64,000 nt of DNA from Motacilla alba alba (GCF_015832195.1 NC_052020.1:62313888-62377887), one strand, 5' to 3'; counted from the stretch's first letter, positions 1 to 14,192 are shown. A program made the numbers and translations. Notes: generated by a model not told the origin, from the letters alone.

Positions 1-1184
1 TTCAAAAGACCCCATCCATCTGGTACCTTAACAAAGCTTTTCTGCCATGTTATTCTGTGCAGAATGTTGGGAAGATACAGTCTTGTCCTCCTCTTTAGAA
101 ATACACTCTCACCTTTGAGTTAGTATTATGTATAAAATACTTTACAGAGAAGCACCACAACCTGATCCTACAATCTAGCTGCAGAGTATTCATACAAAGA
201 ATTTAATTACAAATTACAGAATGACTGTCATTTATGTTTCAGTTGAAGAGATTCCCTAATAGAATAACCTGCTTCTTTTGGAGAAATAAAATTTGCGGTA
301 TAGTTCTATCTGTATGGGCACTTAAAATTTCCTGGAGTACAGTCCATGGCTTTACAGACAGGGGCTAATTGCTTTCATAATGAGTAATACAGTTTGCAAA
401 ATAATCATTATCAAACTTTCATGCAAGCTGATCTTGTTAGCTCTATTTCAAACAACGGAGTTTTATAACAGCTTAAAAAATGTAAAGGCCTGTTCTTAAA
501 AAAGAAAAAAAAATGAATCCCACTGCTATTGCTGTGGAAATTTACCACTCATTTTGTGGTAATCAAAACCTTTCTGATTATTAAGTTCCTAGCGCCATTA
601 AAGAAAATTCAAGCACATAAAGCAGGGATATTACAAGTTCTGATGACAGCTATTTAGTCATAAAACTATTTTGGTGACAGCCTTTCAGTCATAAAACTAC
701 TATGAATTTATTTTTAAATTAATTAGAAAATACAAGTTATGGGTAATGACAAGAAGCTGCAAAACAGAACCTAGAAAATATGCAAGTAGAAAGATAAACT
801 TCTACACTTTGTTTCATTGTTGCATTATGAGATCACTTGTAATTGAACACATACCAGATTTAGAGATTATTGGTTTTCTAAAACTTTGAGTCACTAAGAA
901 GATTTTTCATTTTGTTGTGTGTTTTCCTTGGTAATCCATCCATTGCATCCCTTCCAGTGCTAAAAATATTGTCAGTCTACTGGTACACTGCCAGCATGTC
1001 AGTATCAAACCAGCGTTATCGGCCCTATTTCCCTCACTGGAAAGTAATTCAGTCACACTGTATCATTTTCTAGAGCAGCAATTTTGACATGGTGCTTCAC
1101 AGGCTACTTCAACATGTTCTTTGGAAGGTAGATATGTTTGGAAAATGCTCTCAGACACATGGTGAATGTGGGGTGTCCTGTATA
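1..1184. other. AT-rich intergenic DNA, nothing recognised
   Basis: Both strands were read. There is no open frame of note, no recognisable exon and no repeat family I can name. Base composition is AT-rich with short A and T runs, as expected of avian intergenic or intronic DNA. Confidence 0.6.
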
Positions 1185-1256
1185 GGTACAAGAGTTGGTC
1201 TTGATGCTCCTGATGGTCCCTTCCAACTCAGCATATTCTGTGATTCAGCACAGAAA
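1185..1256 (+). mobile_element. CR1 LINE, 3' tail fragment
   Basis: The words GGTCTTGATGCTCCTGATGG, GTCCCTTCCAACTCAGCATA and TTCTGTGATTC follow each other, which is the 3' end of avian CR1 LINEs (a TTGGACTYGATGATC-type block, then TCCCTTCCAACTC, then an ATTCTRTG tail). Sense is the plus strand. Only about 70 bp are recognisable, so this is the usual 5'-truncated, aged copy. Small ORFs overlapping it are chance. Confidence 0.75.
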
Positions 1257-4200
1257 CTCTGCCCTTACTGGAAAGTGCATTGTATTAGTCCATAAATCTG
1301 AAGTGATGATGAAGTATGCAAGCAGGGCTCTTGCCCCTCCTTTTCCTCAGTCTCCTATGTGCCACCCATGCTTGCATTTACAGAGTATGTCCAAAGTAGC
1401 TACAAAATGTACTCTGTTCTTTGCTCCCTTGACATGTCCAGTGAATGGTGCTTCTTTCCAGGGCTCTGCCAAGGTACCCATAAAGCAGCACAAACAGCCC
1501 ACACCTTTCTCCAACAGCCTTATAGGAAGACTGAGAATTCAGGGGTAAGCATGTTGGTTTAGGATTCAAAGGGACTTGTTTCAGTTGTGTGGAAAGGCTG
1601 AAGTTCAAAGCACACTAAGCATTCTGTTTGGCCATCAGCTCAACAACTCTAAAATTGCTCCAAATAACAGCAAAGAATTTGGGATTCTGTGAGCAGAAAA
1701 AATTATTCTTCAAAAAGAAGGGCAACATACATGCAGCTACCCATCTGATATGTTCATACTGCATGTTTTTACTTGCTCGTATATTTTAAAATTCTCTCAG
1801 GTCATTGCATATATAGATTTTAAGAAGCCCTCTAATCACTACTCAGTTCTGAACAGAAAGATAGAGGGGTAAGACTGGCCTCTTTGATTTAAAATGATCT
1901 AAGGATATTAAACAAATGTGGCTGAGACAGTCTGTAAAAGTCAGGGAACTACTTTTAAAATTTCTGGTCTGGTAGTAATTCATCAAACCTAATATGGTCT
2001 GCTGTTCCAACACTTGCAAAATAATAGAGTGAGAGTTTAAAATGTGTTTCTTGACTATTCTTCTGGTCTGCAGAAGCAGGAAAACTTATAAACTTTCGCA
2101 CATGAAAGCAACTATTTCTAATGCTATGCAATACTTACAGTGCTTGGACTATGACAGTAATTAAAATAGATTTTCATGTCAGCCATGTGAGTAATTATTT
2201 TACTACATCATGGTGAGTGATTTTGATTTCTAGGCGTTGAACATGAGTGTTTAACTAGGATTTTCACTGAATAGTCATACTCTAGTTTCAGGCATATTCC
2301 TTTTTTATGTTCTATGGGAACATAGAGGCAAAAAAAGATGAAAGAATTTGCATGATACAATCTAGTTCCATAATTAATCATTTATTTACCATATATTTTT
2401 CTCACTTTTTCTTATAATAAAATAGTTACTAGCATAAACTTAGCCAGTGTAATAACTCTTCATTATTTCTAAATGTCTTCAGTATTTTTGCTTCATCATG
2501 AATTTATTGTTGGACTCAAACTGCTGGACCTAAGTAGTCTAGAACAGCACTATCAGAACAACATTGCTGGTTTTGTGACTTATCTGAAGGATATTCAAAA
2601 CACACAATGGTTCTGAATGTATATGAAAGCTAGTGATACAGGCCAAATATTCCACCAAAAGACTCTGTAGATGACAAGTGACAAGGGTTTGTCACCTCCC
2701 TCTGGAGCAGCTTGCTGGGACAAGTGACGTTGGCAGTGTGGATACCATGAGAGTTGACAAGCTGAAAGGAGGTGGCCTAAAATTTGCTTAACACACCTTC
2801 TCCAGGAATAAAACAGATAACTCAGAATCTGAGCAAAAACCGGTCTGGATCTGAGGGCTGGAGTAAAGAGAAGGATCTACTCTGTTTTTCAGGGACTGGG
2901 TGGTCCCTGCAGCCTGACCACCCCTTGCAGAACAGGTTACTGCTGGAAACCACCAAGGGAAGGCTCTGGACCTGGCAAAGAGTGACTGGGGAGAGGGAAC
3001 CTTCCTGGGCTTCTGTTAATTTTCTTTTCTTTGGCTGTGGGCAAGGACAAAACCAAGACAATACAGATGTGGTTTATTTGATTTTCAAGGTACAAAAACA
3101 TCTGAAGAACCTGCTAAAATAAACAAAACACACCAGCCTTATCAGATTCAAAGGTTGGAGGGAGCTCCCTCCCCACCTGGGGTTTTTAGACATCTCTAAC
3201 TTGTAGGACTACAGGTAAGAGTCAACATCTGGGGATATGGCAATATTTGTGATGCCATGAAAGATTCTGTACATGTACTTATGCAACCTATAAAACACTT
3301 TTAAAATTCAAATGCTTTTTAAAATGGCTTCAGGAAGAAAAGTTTTAGCAACTCTGCCTCTTTCCTGAGCTATGGGCAAAACTGACAGCAGAGATGACAC
3401 TTTGGAAAGGCAACTCCAAGTGGTCTTTTCCAGAGCTCAAGAGAACATGTTGACAGACTCATATTTCCATAATGAAAAATGTTATTACATTCCTCATGAA
3501 AATAAAAGTTTTTTAATAAATAAAAATTCATTAGAACTGCCAGAGGCAAGGGCAGTTTCAGGGAACATTAAAAATTCAGATGGACTGAAGGATCTGTGGA
3601 AGGAATAATATAATTCTCAATCCTTGTAATGCCTGTAAGGCTCACCATCATTGCTAGATCCTTCCTACTGTCTGTAAATTTGTACACTGCCATGCACATA
3701 CCAAAACTTGCATAAGAATGCAAATACATGCTTTATCTATATCTGGAGTTTAACTTTCAACTCCTGTTATAAGACTGGTTTTCATTACACTTAAAAATAT
3801 TTGAAATATTTCGTGTTTTTAAGACGTCTTTGATCAGTGCTTTGGCATTCACACCTGTTTCAACAGTGAGGTGCACTTTTCAGGATGAGTTTTGATGAGA
3901 CAGAAGCACAATCAGGAGGAGTTCTGAAGAGTCAGAAGAGTCTTGGCAAGAGAGGGTGCTGCACAGTCACTCTCTGTCAAAGCCAGTGCACGGGTCAGCA
4001 CTCTGGGTTTTTAACTGCAAACAAGTTGCAAGGAATTAATGTGGTGGGGAAAGGCAGCTGCTGAATGAGCAGTTACTCTTCAGTAAAAAAAAGGTGCAAT
4101 AGTGACCCCCCTGCAGCAGCACCAAGCCAGGGCACCTGCTGAGAAGAGATGTTTTTCATGGCACAGCCAGTAGGAGAGTTGTAGGGATGCACGACAATCA

Positions 4201-7200
4201 GTGGCTATCACAACCCACAAATTATGACCTTGACTGGTGGACACATGAGTGCTGCTGCGTTTCATTCGGTTTTGGGGTACTTTTTGCAACAATTTTAGTA
4301 CCCATAGAAAAGTTGCAGTTTCAGAGAAGTTTGGGTTGTCTCTTCTAAAACTTGCACCATTGTTTTATGCAGATCTTTAGCCTGGGTTAACAGAGAAACA
4401 CAACTGCTTGGCTTTGTCAGGTTATAAAAATCTACAAATGATTGCCTACTTTGGGGAAAGTTAATTACTTAGTTATGCTTAGTTCTCTAGCCAGCTATAC
4501 AAATCCTTTTTTAGCCATCTTTAAATATTGCTAAAACATGTTTTCAGAAAGAGATTAATGCTCTCAGGAATCATTGCTGGGGCTAGTATCAGGTTAAAAT
4601 CACTATTCCATGATAGATGTAGTCCTCCGCAACCTACAGGGGTGTTCAGAGCATGACACAGAGGCAGCATACACACTCAGGAGGTTGCAGTTACATGTCC
4701 TTCCTCCGAGCCACGCTGCTGCATGTTGTAGCTTTCCCTCCTTCATGGAAACTTCCATCTCCACCAAAGTATTTCTAACCCAGTTATTTATCTGGATCTT
4801 TGTACTGCTGTTGTCTGGGACTGAGTTGGTTTTCTTCACAGTAGCTTGCATGGTGATCTGTGCTGGAAGCAGTGTGGATCCCACGGGGGTGTGTCAGTCC
4901 CTGCTGAAGAGCCCTTGCCCAGGGCCAGGGGCTGCTCTGCTCCTCACCCACCCCACAGCCGGGGGGCACCAGGAGCTGGGGGGACACAGCTGGGACAGCT
5001 GATCCCCACTGCCCCAAGGGATGTCCCAGACCACAGGACACTGTGGTCAGCATATAAAGCTGGGGAAGAAATCGGGGGGACGTTTAGAGTGGTGGGGTTT
5101 GTCTTCCCAAGTCACTGTCATGGGTGCTGGAGGCTGGCTGCCTCAGGGATGCCTGAGCACCTGCCTGATATGGGAAGCAGGGAATGAATTCCTTGGTTTG
5201 CTGTGCTGGGAAGTGAAATTTTTGCTTGATGTACTAAAGTGTCTTTCTGTCAACCCATAAGGTTTCCCAGTTGTACCCTCCCAGTTCTCACATTGAAGGC
5301 TCACCTGCCATTTTGCTAAGCTCCCCTATTGACTGAGGGAGTCTGCACAAGCAGAATCATAAAGCAAGTACCATGGCCCATATACCCATTCTGCAGTCAC
5401 AAGATTCTTCTTTCTAATGTCATCAGAAGGGAAGAATTAGCAGAAAAAAAAAAAAAAGCTTCTCTTGCTGGTTCATTAAAATGTGATTTATTTTGAAACA
5501 AAATAATTTTTGAATTGTTTTTTACTTATGTAATCTGTAGACAAATAAGTATCCATTAACAACGAAATGGTACAAATATCTGAACATCAGATTTAAGTGT
5601 AAGGCAGCTACCAGACTAGTGTGAAGCTGACTGACTTTTATGCCTATACACAAAAGACTTTCCAGACAGTTTTTAGGAGCATAGGAGCTGAAGCCTGGAG
5701 CTTATTTTTATGAGACACATTGCTTCTCTAGAGATATTAAACCACTGACTTCAGACACTGTGTAGTAGCACATTTCCTCTTTTCCAGAGGCTGATCATTG
5801 CTTTGAGAGAGCTAATGGCAAGGCAGTGAAGTTTTCTGTTTCTGTTTAGTCACTTAGCTGGTGCCCTGTGTGCTTAAACATCCTCGGATAGTTGAACTCA
5901 GGGCTCAGTTTCAGGAGAAAACACGGAAAAGGAAAGGACGCCCTACTCTGCTCTGGTAACAATAATGAAAGTGGGTTTGGTTCTGGTCCCACCTAGTGGA
6001 GCCAGAGTGGTGTCTGCTTCTCCAGTGCCCCATGTCTCACCGTGGTTGCACCTGGGGACTTCCTCAGAGGAGGCGTCAGCCTTTATCTTGGCCCCTGTGC
6101 TGTGTCTGAGCCCTTTTTTCACCAGCTTCTGGGTCTTGTGGGGCACAGAAGCACTTAAGGGGCATGAGCATAACAGTTTCAGCTCTACTTTGAGGCAATG
6201 GCTGCAGCCTCACATCAAATTTGTCACTTCAGCTGGACAACTGCAATGCTTAGGTGCCCATGTTCCTTTGATGTATAATTAACCAAGCAACTAAGGCAGG
6301 AAGAGAGAAGAAACACCCAATTCCTTCTGCAGCACAGACATTTTCAGTACTTGGCTGCAGTGGGTGATGAGGTGTTAATGACATGAGTATTTGTCCTGTG
6401 TGGTGTGAAGAGCCTTCTTTTTCTCTCTCTGTGCTGTGCACCAGGAGCTGTAAAGGAAGGGAGCCCCTGCAAAACCCCATCCCTAACCCTAGTCTGTTTG
6501 ACAGGCATCTTTGGGATTATCACCTGTTCATTTACACAGTTCAGCAGCAAGGGATACTCAAGCCTTCATTTACTCCACAGCATTTTCAGAGGGTTCAGAA
6601 TTGCCAGAATTGAAAACTTCTTGATTTCAATGGCTTTCCATCTAGTGTCCCAAAGTCTGAAATGCTTTAGCCCAGTAAAGATTTCTGAGATAAAAGGCAC
6701 TAACATTAGGATTTCATGTGCCATGATTTACGATGACAAAATAATTCAATTATGTCATGTGCCCTTCATTTATGAACTCTGTTAACTGCTTTAACTCATC
6801 TTCATCTCCCATAAAGGTTATGGCCTGACATAAAAAAAAGAATATACTTTCCAATATTTTTACAAATGTTTGATCATATTTTAAAATATTCTTTATAGCA
6901 GTCAATCACATTTTGAATGCTATTTGTTGCTTGACCTCCAGAACTTCCTCCAGCAGCAATTTCCTCAGTCTAATCGTAAGTTGCATAATGAAGTCCCTTG
7001 TGTTCATTTCAAACTCTTGCCTTTGTTAAGCAAGTGTCCTTCATCTTCTGGATAGGAGATGCAGAGAATATATATTTCCTCATTATTACCCCTAAGTGAC
7101 CATTTTACATTTAACTGCCACTTCTTCCTATTTCTGTTCCTTGGTGGTGCCCATCCCATAATCAAAGTCAGCATAGGCCATGTGCCCCAACAGATTTATG

Positions 7201-7685
7201 GCAGAGACAGATGGCGCCAGTGTGAGTTTGGGATCCAGCCCTACTTTTACCCTGTTTTCTTCCTGTATGCACAGATCATATGTTCTTCCTTTCTCTTGCA
7301 AGAGAGACAGGTCTGCACTCCAAGACAGCTGAAGATGTTACAATCAGAGAATCCATTAAGGAATGCAAACCATCAGTTTTATCTGTGTACTAAAGTGGAA
7401 GGCACTGTTCCTAGGCTAGCAGTGTCAGTCTCCCTGAGCTTTAATCATCTCAACTTTCACTGCTAGTTTCAAGTGAACTGCCACCTAAAATGCAATAAGC
7501 ATACTACTTCTGCAGGGAGTATAATTTCTTTGAAAGAAGAGATTCTGAACAGAGAAAGGCTTCCCTTGCCATCAGTTCTCCTATTAGGATAAAAACCCCT
7601 CAAGATCCATGTTTATTTTGTGGTCCAAAGTACTCCAAGGGACTCATAGCTATGGGTTTTTTTGATATGTATTTTCCATTATTCT
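1257..7685. other. Intergenic or intronic DNA without recognised genes
   Basis: Several open frames of 60-135 codons occur (for example 4,610-5,002, 5,965-6,282 and 7,059-7,466). None has a protein family signature I recognise and none sits between convincing splice sites. GC rises locally at 4,860-5,200 and 5,940-6,150, which may be old repeats. A short A run lies at 5,443-5,457. No RNA gene was seen. Confidence 0.5.
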
Positions 7686-7885
7686 TCAGAGGCTTTCAAT
7701 AGTGGCCAATATAATTTTCTCCATAATTTTCCCAGGAACTGAGGCAAGATTGGCATGTTTGTAGTTTCCTGGGACCTGCTTCAAGCCCTTCTTGTAAACT
7801 GAAATAGCATTGGCTAGCTTTCAGTCAGCAGGAATCTCCCCACACTCCCAAGACCCATGGTAGATGAATTTATCAATTTCTGTTT
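7686..7885 (-). mobile_element. Degraded CR1 LINE fragment (minus strand)
   Basis: The plus strand reads TTTTCCCAGGAACTGAGGCA, then TGTAGTTTCCTGGGACCTGC, then CAAGCCCTTCTTGTAAACTG. This order matches the complement of the CR1 reverse-transcriptase region (CCCAGGAACTGAGGTGAGGC, a TGTAGTTCCCCGG-type word, CTTCTTGCCCTTCTTGTAGA). The copy is old, with many substitutions and no open frame. Its ends are approximate. Confidence 0.65.
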
Positions 7886-10428
7886 GTAACTTGTTCTTTC
7901 TTTTTTTTTTTTTCTAATGCAGGATATTTTTCAGAGAAAAAAAATAATTCTTTCAATGTGATTTATTCCAGAATTCTGCTACATTCAAGATGCTTCTGCT
8001 TTTACTCACCCTCATGGTTGCTTTTGGAAGTAGTCTTTTCAAATGACTAATGTCGCTACATAAAAACTCACTTGAAATGTTAGGACCATGTTTGAAGATT
8101 CTTTCTGAAGCTTGGAATTATATATTGGTCAGGAAAATGTGGTTTTTGTTTGTTTGTTTGTTTTAATTCATTTGAAGGAAACAAACTAATGCTTCCTTTC
8201 ATTTTATAACATCATATTTTATCAGAACCTTTATGTATTTGCCAGTACAAAGAGTCAGGGCCCAAGATGGCAGAGAAACACACAATATTACATCACCATT
8301 TTCTCCTCAGAAGAAGCAAAGGGTCCATTTTAAAGTGGTTTAATCTCTTTTGTCAGATAGACCCATTAGAGGGCTTAGCCCCCATCCTGACATTCTTGTA
8401 ACAATTCCTCCCCTAACCTCTTGGTGACTCGATCCTTGACATTGTTTATAATCCTGTTTCCAGTCAGATTGGGTTTATGGTCTAAACAGGGTCTCTATTC
8501 CCAAGACCAGGCGTGTTCAGGGGGTGGAGGAAAGAATTGTCTAGGATTCATTAATTTTTGAATGCTTAATCTGAAAACTTCTTCTCAGGGCTGAATGGAG
8601 CACTTGTGCAAATCCGCTCCAGAGTAATTTGCCGTCTGTAAACTGGTGTGAAAGGAAGAAATCATTGTGTCAATTGACACAGAAAAAGAAATCACTGCAC
8701 AACTTTGCAGGCCCAGCATCAGCCAGGACGTGGCTTACATATCACAGCTCATTCATGCACAATTTTCCCTCTCAGACAGCTGCAGTTAATGAGCTGAATA
8801 CAAGAGACAGCAACTCATAGTTTGTCTCTAGGTAACGTGAAAATTCCCATCTTTTCTGTTATTTTTTTCATCTTTGTGGTTATTTATACACAGTTACCTA
8901 TATTGTGTGCAGAATGGTCTATTATTATTGCTGCCAGCTCTAATTGTGTGATATCCAGGAAATTCAGGCATGAATTACAGCCCTGTTCTTCTACTTGCTG
9001 CACAAGTACAGATCAGAAAGGAGTCTGCTCAGAAACATCAGTACAGACGTTCGCTGTGAGAATAAGGCAAGTGGAGCAGACAAACAAGGGGAAACAAGGA
9101 AACAATGAGTCAAGAAAAAGGGGCATTTATGTCTTTTTGATATTATGATATTATTATATATTATGTCTTTTGATTTGTCTGTGCTTTGACCTATCTAGGT
9201 CACAGAATCTTACCTCACTTTCAAGTACCTGTAGGCTTAGGTTGTCCACTAGCAGCCTCGTCACCCAGCTAATCAAACCCAGCTCCCTCCATTGCTCTTC
9301 ACATTCCACATGTTCAGCCCCACCTTGAATCCCATTTATTACACTCTCCCCAGTTCCTTGGTAAGCTTTTCATACTGGGATCCACACACCTGTGGATACA
9401 CATGAGATGCAGTGCTGGACAGAAGGCTGTGCTGCCTGCCTTGGACTTGCTGACAGCACTCCTGATAAAGCAGCCTGGGCTGTGGGGGCTGTCCATCCAG
9501 AGCTCCAGGTCTGTGAAAAATGATGGTTGTACAGACACATGGTGACTTAGAAAAATTGTTGTCACAGCTCAACTGGATAAGAAGGAGCTGCAAGCAGGTC
9601 ACACCCAGTTTGGGCAGAGCAAGTGTGACGGGGCCTGGCAAACAGCACAGAGCTCAGGGCATGTTATTGGCAAAAGCAATCCTATGTTACAGGCCTACAT
9701 GGTTACAATATGACACACATGTTAGTATGAAATTTCCTTTCTTCTTTCCCATCCATCTCCACCTTTCTCAGTCCCATGACTCTCCCCCAGCAGGATATTT
9801 TTCAAGGGAAAGATGTTAGAAAATGTTTAGACAAACATTTCAGAGGGAAAGCTGTATGTGTTTTTTGTGACATTGATTTTCTTGCTCTTTGCTGCCTGAA
9901 CCAAAGTGAAAGTATGGGTGTAATGGCCACTAGGCAAAGCCTTTAGTCAGCAGGGTCTGACAGGTGACCTGGTCACTGCCACGATGTGTGCTTTGTCATG
10001 TATTCAAAACACCTTTGACATTAATGACCCTGCAACACAGGAAATCTGCACATTTGTTTTACAAAAGTAAATAACAGCTATGAATCATGTTCCCAGCATG
10101 TTTTACTGAAGCCATAAAATGCTGTGACACAGTCTGCTTCAGAGCAAAGGCAAGGTAACACCAAGTACCCCTTTACACCGCAGAGCCCGAGCCCTGAGCA
10201 CCACCGTGCCAGGCAGCCACAGTGCAGGATTGCCATCTGCAGGGCAGCCTGGTATCTGGCTCCCTGGATGCTGGCAGGCTCCTGATCCCATGGATCTCAG
10301 AAATATTCATCTTGCTCTTGCAGTGTTTAGGTGCTCAGATGCCTGGAGGGATTCCCAGGTTTTGTGCCTGTACTGTTCCTATAAAAATACTTGTCACCTT
10401 TTACTGCCCTGGACCTGCAAGTGACATA
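7886..10428. other. Intergenic DNA, nothing recognised
   Basis: The stretch is AT-rich with a T run at 7,901-7,913 and a TTTG microsatellite near 8,143-8,163. The open frame at 8,822-9,148 and those on the minus strand near 9,314-9,641 have no recognisable domain. No RNA gene or well-supported exon was found. Confidence 0.5.
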
Positions 10429-10627
10429 AAATCAAAGAATTGTTTGTGGGGGAAGGGACCTTCCAGACCACCTAGTTCCAACCCCTCTGCCATGGGCAGG
10501 GAGACCTCCCACTGTCCAGCCTGGCCTTGTACACTTCCAGGGACAGGACAGTCACAGCTTCTCTGGGCAACCTGTGCCAGGGCCTCCTGACCCTCACAGG
10601 GAAGAATTTCACCCCAATATCTCATAG
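10429..10627 (-). mobile_element. CR1 LINE, 3' end (minus strand)
   Basis: The plus strand carries GGAAGGGACCTTCCAGACCA, CCTAGTTCCAACCCCTCTGC, CATGGGCAGGGAGACCTCCC, and then CTTCTCTGGGCAACCTGTGC. This is the reverse complement of the last 200 bp or so of an avian CR1 LINE. It is better preserved than the other CR1 pieces in the left half, so it is probably younger. Open frames on both strands here are by-products. Confidence 0.9.
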
Positions 10628-12544
10628 GCCACATGCAAAAGCACACATACACTTTACAGCCATAGATGTATATGTCCCTATTAGCATATCGAGCATGGAA
10701 AACAGACCTCTTATTTTTTAAGGCTTCAGTGACTCTTATTTGAGCGCACAGCCTTGTTTCAGCTGAAAATGCATGCAAGGGAAGCATTGGAAGAAGACAG
10801 TAAATGCAAAGGAATCTGCAAAATCATGAATGATCTGAAGACCTGAGGTTGTCATTGTTGAAAAATAGATTGATATAATGAGGAATTATTATGGGATTAT
10901 TATAGGCCATTTTCCCCACTTGGTCTTTTCCATTAAATGCACTTACATGAGCACACCCAGCATCACAGACCCACACTGGTGGTGTCAGGCAACACAAAAC
11001 CTCACAGAGATGTTCCAGTTCCTCTCTGATAAAGTCAAACAGAAAAAGGACATCAGTGGGTTATGAAGTTTCTTTTACATGTACGTTTTATTCGCACCTG
11101 AAACACAAAACAAGATGAGAAAAATGGGGACAGAATTTTGCAATGCTGGAAGGAGAAGATGGAAGTAAAAATCACTGCATGAAGAAATAAAGAGCAGAAA
11201 GTGCTGGATTGGAGGACAAAAATTAAACAAGCACTAGTTGTACTTGAGAGGTGGCAAAAATGACCACATATATGGTGTGCTGTGTTCATACAGAGGTCAG
11301 CATTCCCCAAAAAAAATAAAGTATATTAATGCAGAAACCAAATTCAGGAACATATTACTTAGGAGCAATTGCACATCCCTACAGAAAAACACACCCATGA
11401 AAACTGGTGAGAAACAGTAGCAGAGACTGGCAGTGATTTTACTTTGCACCTCTCAACCCATGAACTTCTCTGTTTTGTTCTAGATTTTTCAATATGAAGG
11501 TGCTGGTCATATGATTGCTCTGTACTGCACCTATGTCTATCACATGCAGAAAGCCCAGGTTCACACAGCGTGATGGTCCAAAGCCACTGTGCTTGTCCAG
11601 CACTGACTTCCACAGGCTGCTCCTTTGCAATCATGAGTAAATTACTCCCCACTCAGGTGGACTTCACCCCCTACTTCAGCCTCATGATTTTCACTCCACC
11701 TTGTTCCCCCATTTTTTCTATGGGAAGAAGCCAGTTGTGACCAGTTCCCTTGGGCAGATCCCTGAGTGGATACAGTCAGAGATGGCAGGTTGATGTCTGA
11801 GCAATCAGCTGAGAGGGACAGTGGGAGCTGCTTCCTGGCAGCATGGGTGCCCAGCAGGCCTGCATCATTTTGCTCATGTACTGAGAACCCAGGACATCCA
11901 CAAAACAGGAGACATTTCTCAAGAGACAACAGAAGTACGCTAGAAGCAGAGGAAGGAACCTGCCTGCAGTTCTTTGAGTCCTTGATAAACACACCAAAGA
12001 TCAGGCAAACTCAACAGGCAGAGTGCACAAACTGGAAAGCCTAAAGTGCTGTAGTGCACTGCGTAGCCAGACATTCCTTTGCTGTCAGATCATGTCAGAG
12101 CAGAGGCAAACTCCCCCTGACAACTATTCAAATGCTTCTCTTCTTTTCCCAGTCTATTTCTTGAAAGGAGGAGCATCAAATCTGCACAGTCGGATCCTGC
12201 TTAATCTTGCCAGCATGCCATTGTACTCATGTCTGAGGCACCTGTCTCAGCAAAACCCTGCCAGTGCTCTGCATCCTGGGGAAGCTGGACTATGCTGAAG
12301 ACAGGTTACAGGTGGCACCAGGCTGTGTTGCGTCACCTCACACTCTCTTCCCCACCAGTGTCCTAATGTCTTGTGACTCAGAGTTGTTCAGCCTTATTAA
12401 ATCACAGAGAACTGAATATATTTATAAACTGACCTACCTCATTGCAAAGGAAATACTGGCCATATATTATTATGCATCCCCTCAGCTAAACTGTATGCAA
12501 AACCTCACAATGAATTTTACAAAGCTGCAAGTGCTGGAAAATAT
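10628..12544. other. Intergenic DNA, nothing recognised
   Basis: Scattered frames under 130 codons, without recognisable domains. No simple repeat longer than about 10 bp and no RNA gene seen. Confidence 0.5.
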
Positions 12545-12800
12545 CCACATCCTTCTTGTGCAGAGGTCCCAAAGCTGGATGCAGGACTCCAGGTGGGACC
12601 TCAGCTGAACAGAGGAGAGCAGCAGAACCCCCCATACCTGCCCACACTGGGAGGATGCAGCCCAGGTCACGGCTGGTTTCTAGGCTGCCAACACACGCAG
12701 CTGGGATACATCCAGCCTCAAACCTACCATCACCTTCACGTCTTTCTCCTCCTCTGCAAACTTCTATGGCAGCAATCTGCGTTACTCAGCACCCAGCTTC
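12545..12800 (-). mobile_element. Degraded CR1 LINE fragment (minus strand)
   Basis: The plus strand reads AGCTGGATGCAGGACTCCAG, GTGGGACCTCAGC, GGATGCAGCCCAGGTCACGG, CTGGTTTCTAGGCTGCC, ACCATCACCTTCACGTCTTT. The order matches the complement of a CR1 segment upstream of the 3' end (AGCTGGATGCAGTACTCCAG, GATGCAGCCCAGGATACGG, CATCCACCAGCACCCCCAAG). Heavily substituted and without a coding frame. The 3' limit is uncertain. Confidence 0.65.
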
Positions 12801-13835
12801 CTGCAGCACTACACGAGCTGGCTGAGCACCGAGCCACATCCTGGGAGCAAAGCAGAACATCCTACTGCAGCTGAGCCTCTGCTGTTCCCCACAGCCTCCA
12901 GAGGCTGCTGCAGGGGCTCTCCCTGGACACTCGAGGGGCTTGGGTGGATCTGCAGGAAGGACTGTGGGGCTACACAATGCCTGTGACGCAGTGGGAAACC
13001 TGGCTCTGGTTATCTCCTGCTGACCATGTCAGTTCTTGACTCTGAGTCGCAGGCAGGGGTTGAAACATCAAGGGCTGGGATTCTGGTGAACTGCTCTGCA
13101 TTATTTATTGCTTTCATCTTAATGAATACTGTTTCTCTTTTTTCAGTTTTGTACAGAGGATAAAAAAAGTTAACTAGTAATAATATATACAACATTATAT
13201 TTATGAATATATGAATTATGAAAAGTAATTCATTTTTCAGCCAATGTTAATTGAACAAGAATCATAAATATAGATAATATATGTAGCTGAATAATTTAGA
13301 AATGCTTGCCATTGTCACTGGTGGCAATCAAGGTGTGTGTCTATGAATATTTATACAGTATCGAGATAAAATGACAAATAATGCAAATGTTACACTTTGA
13401 ATGTTAATGACAGAGTCTAATTTTTAGTTTCTAAGGCCTTTAAACCTGTGTTGTTAGCCTGGAAATGTCATCATATCCATAGTGCTTAATCTGATAATGC
13501 ATATTTTTATTTTTACAATGTAATATTGGTCATAAGGTAGAACTTTCCAGTAATTTTTATTGTCTTTACTAAAGGATTAAAGTACAGAGATGATTGTTTA
13601 AATGCTGATTTTTTTGAATGCCTAAATTATCAACAATATTTTTGTAAGATAAAGTTACCATAACATGTTCAAAAAGAAATATTTTTGAATATATTTTTTG
13701 AAACTATTACGTATTTTCAGTTATATTCAATCTAGATAATGTTAATATGCCTTCTTCTCATCTCTGTGTCACAAGGGATAATGAAGTATTAACTTTGTAC
13801 ATTTTTTGCTCCTTTTAATGAGACAAAGTGTTTGT
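12801..13835. other. Intergenic DNA, very AT-rich from about 13,080
   Basis: From about 13,080 to 13,800 the sequence is extremely AT-rich, with many TATA-like words and no open frame. No gene, RNA or named repeat was seen. Confidence 0.5.
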
Positions 13836-14192
13836 CTACTCTGGTAAAAAGGAGGCTGGGAGGCAACCTCATGGCCTCCTGCAGCTTCCTAAGAGGGATA
13901 CATGGAGATGGAGTGGCTGAGCTCTTCCCTCTGCAATCCAGGGACTGGATGCCTGGGAATGGCTCAAAGCTGCATGGAGGGAGACTCAGACCAGACATTA
14001 GAAAGCATTTATTTACTGGGAGGGTGGGTCAAACACTGGAACAGACTTTCTAGAGAGGCAGTTCATGTCCCAAGCCTGCCCATGCTGAAGAAGCATTTGG
14101 ACAATATCCTTAACAGCATGCTTAAATTTTGGTCAGCCCTAAAGTGATCGGGCAATTGGGCCAGATGTTTATGGTATGTTCCTTTCAACTGA
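13836..14192 (+). mobile_element. CR1 LINE, 3' segment (plus strand)
   Basis: Recognisable blocks are AAAAAGGAGGCTGGGAGGCA, CCTCATGGCCTCC, then AGACCAGACATTAGAAAGCA, and AAACACTGGAACAGACTTTC, followed by ATGTTCCTTTCAACTGACC. They follow the order of the CR1 3' region (an AGGAGGCTGAGGGGAGACCT-like block, GGATATTAGGAAAAATTTCT-like, CATTGGAACAGGCTGCCCAG-like, TCCAACTGA-like tail). The normal ATTCTRTG tail is missing: the pentamer array starts directly after the CAACTGACC word. Confidence 0.75.

Noticed and set aside
7059..7466. 135-codon ORF as a gene
   Set aside because: No domain, no splice or promoter context, and surrounded by non-coding AT-rich DNA.
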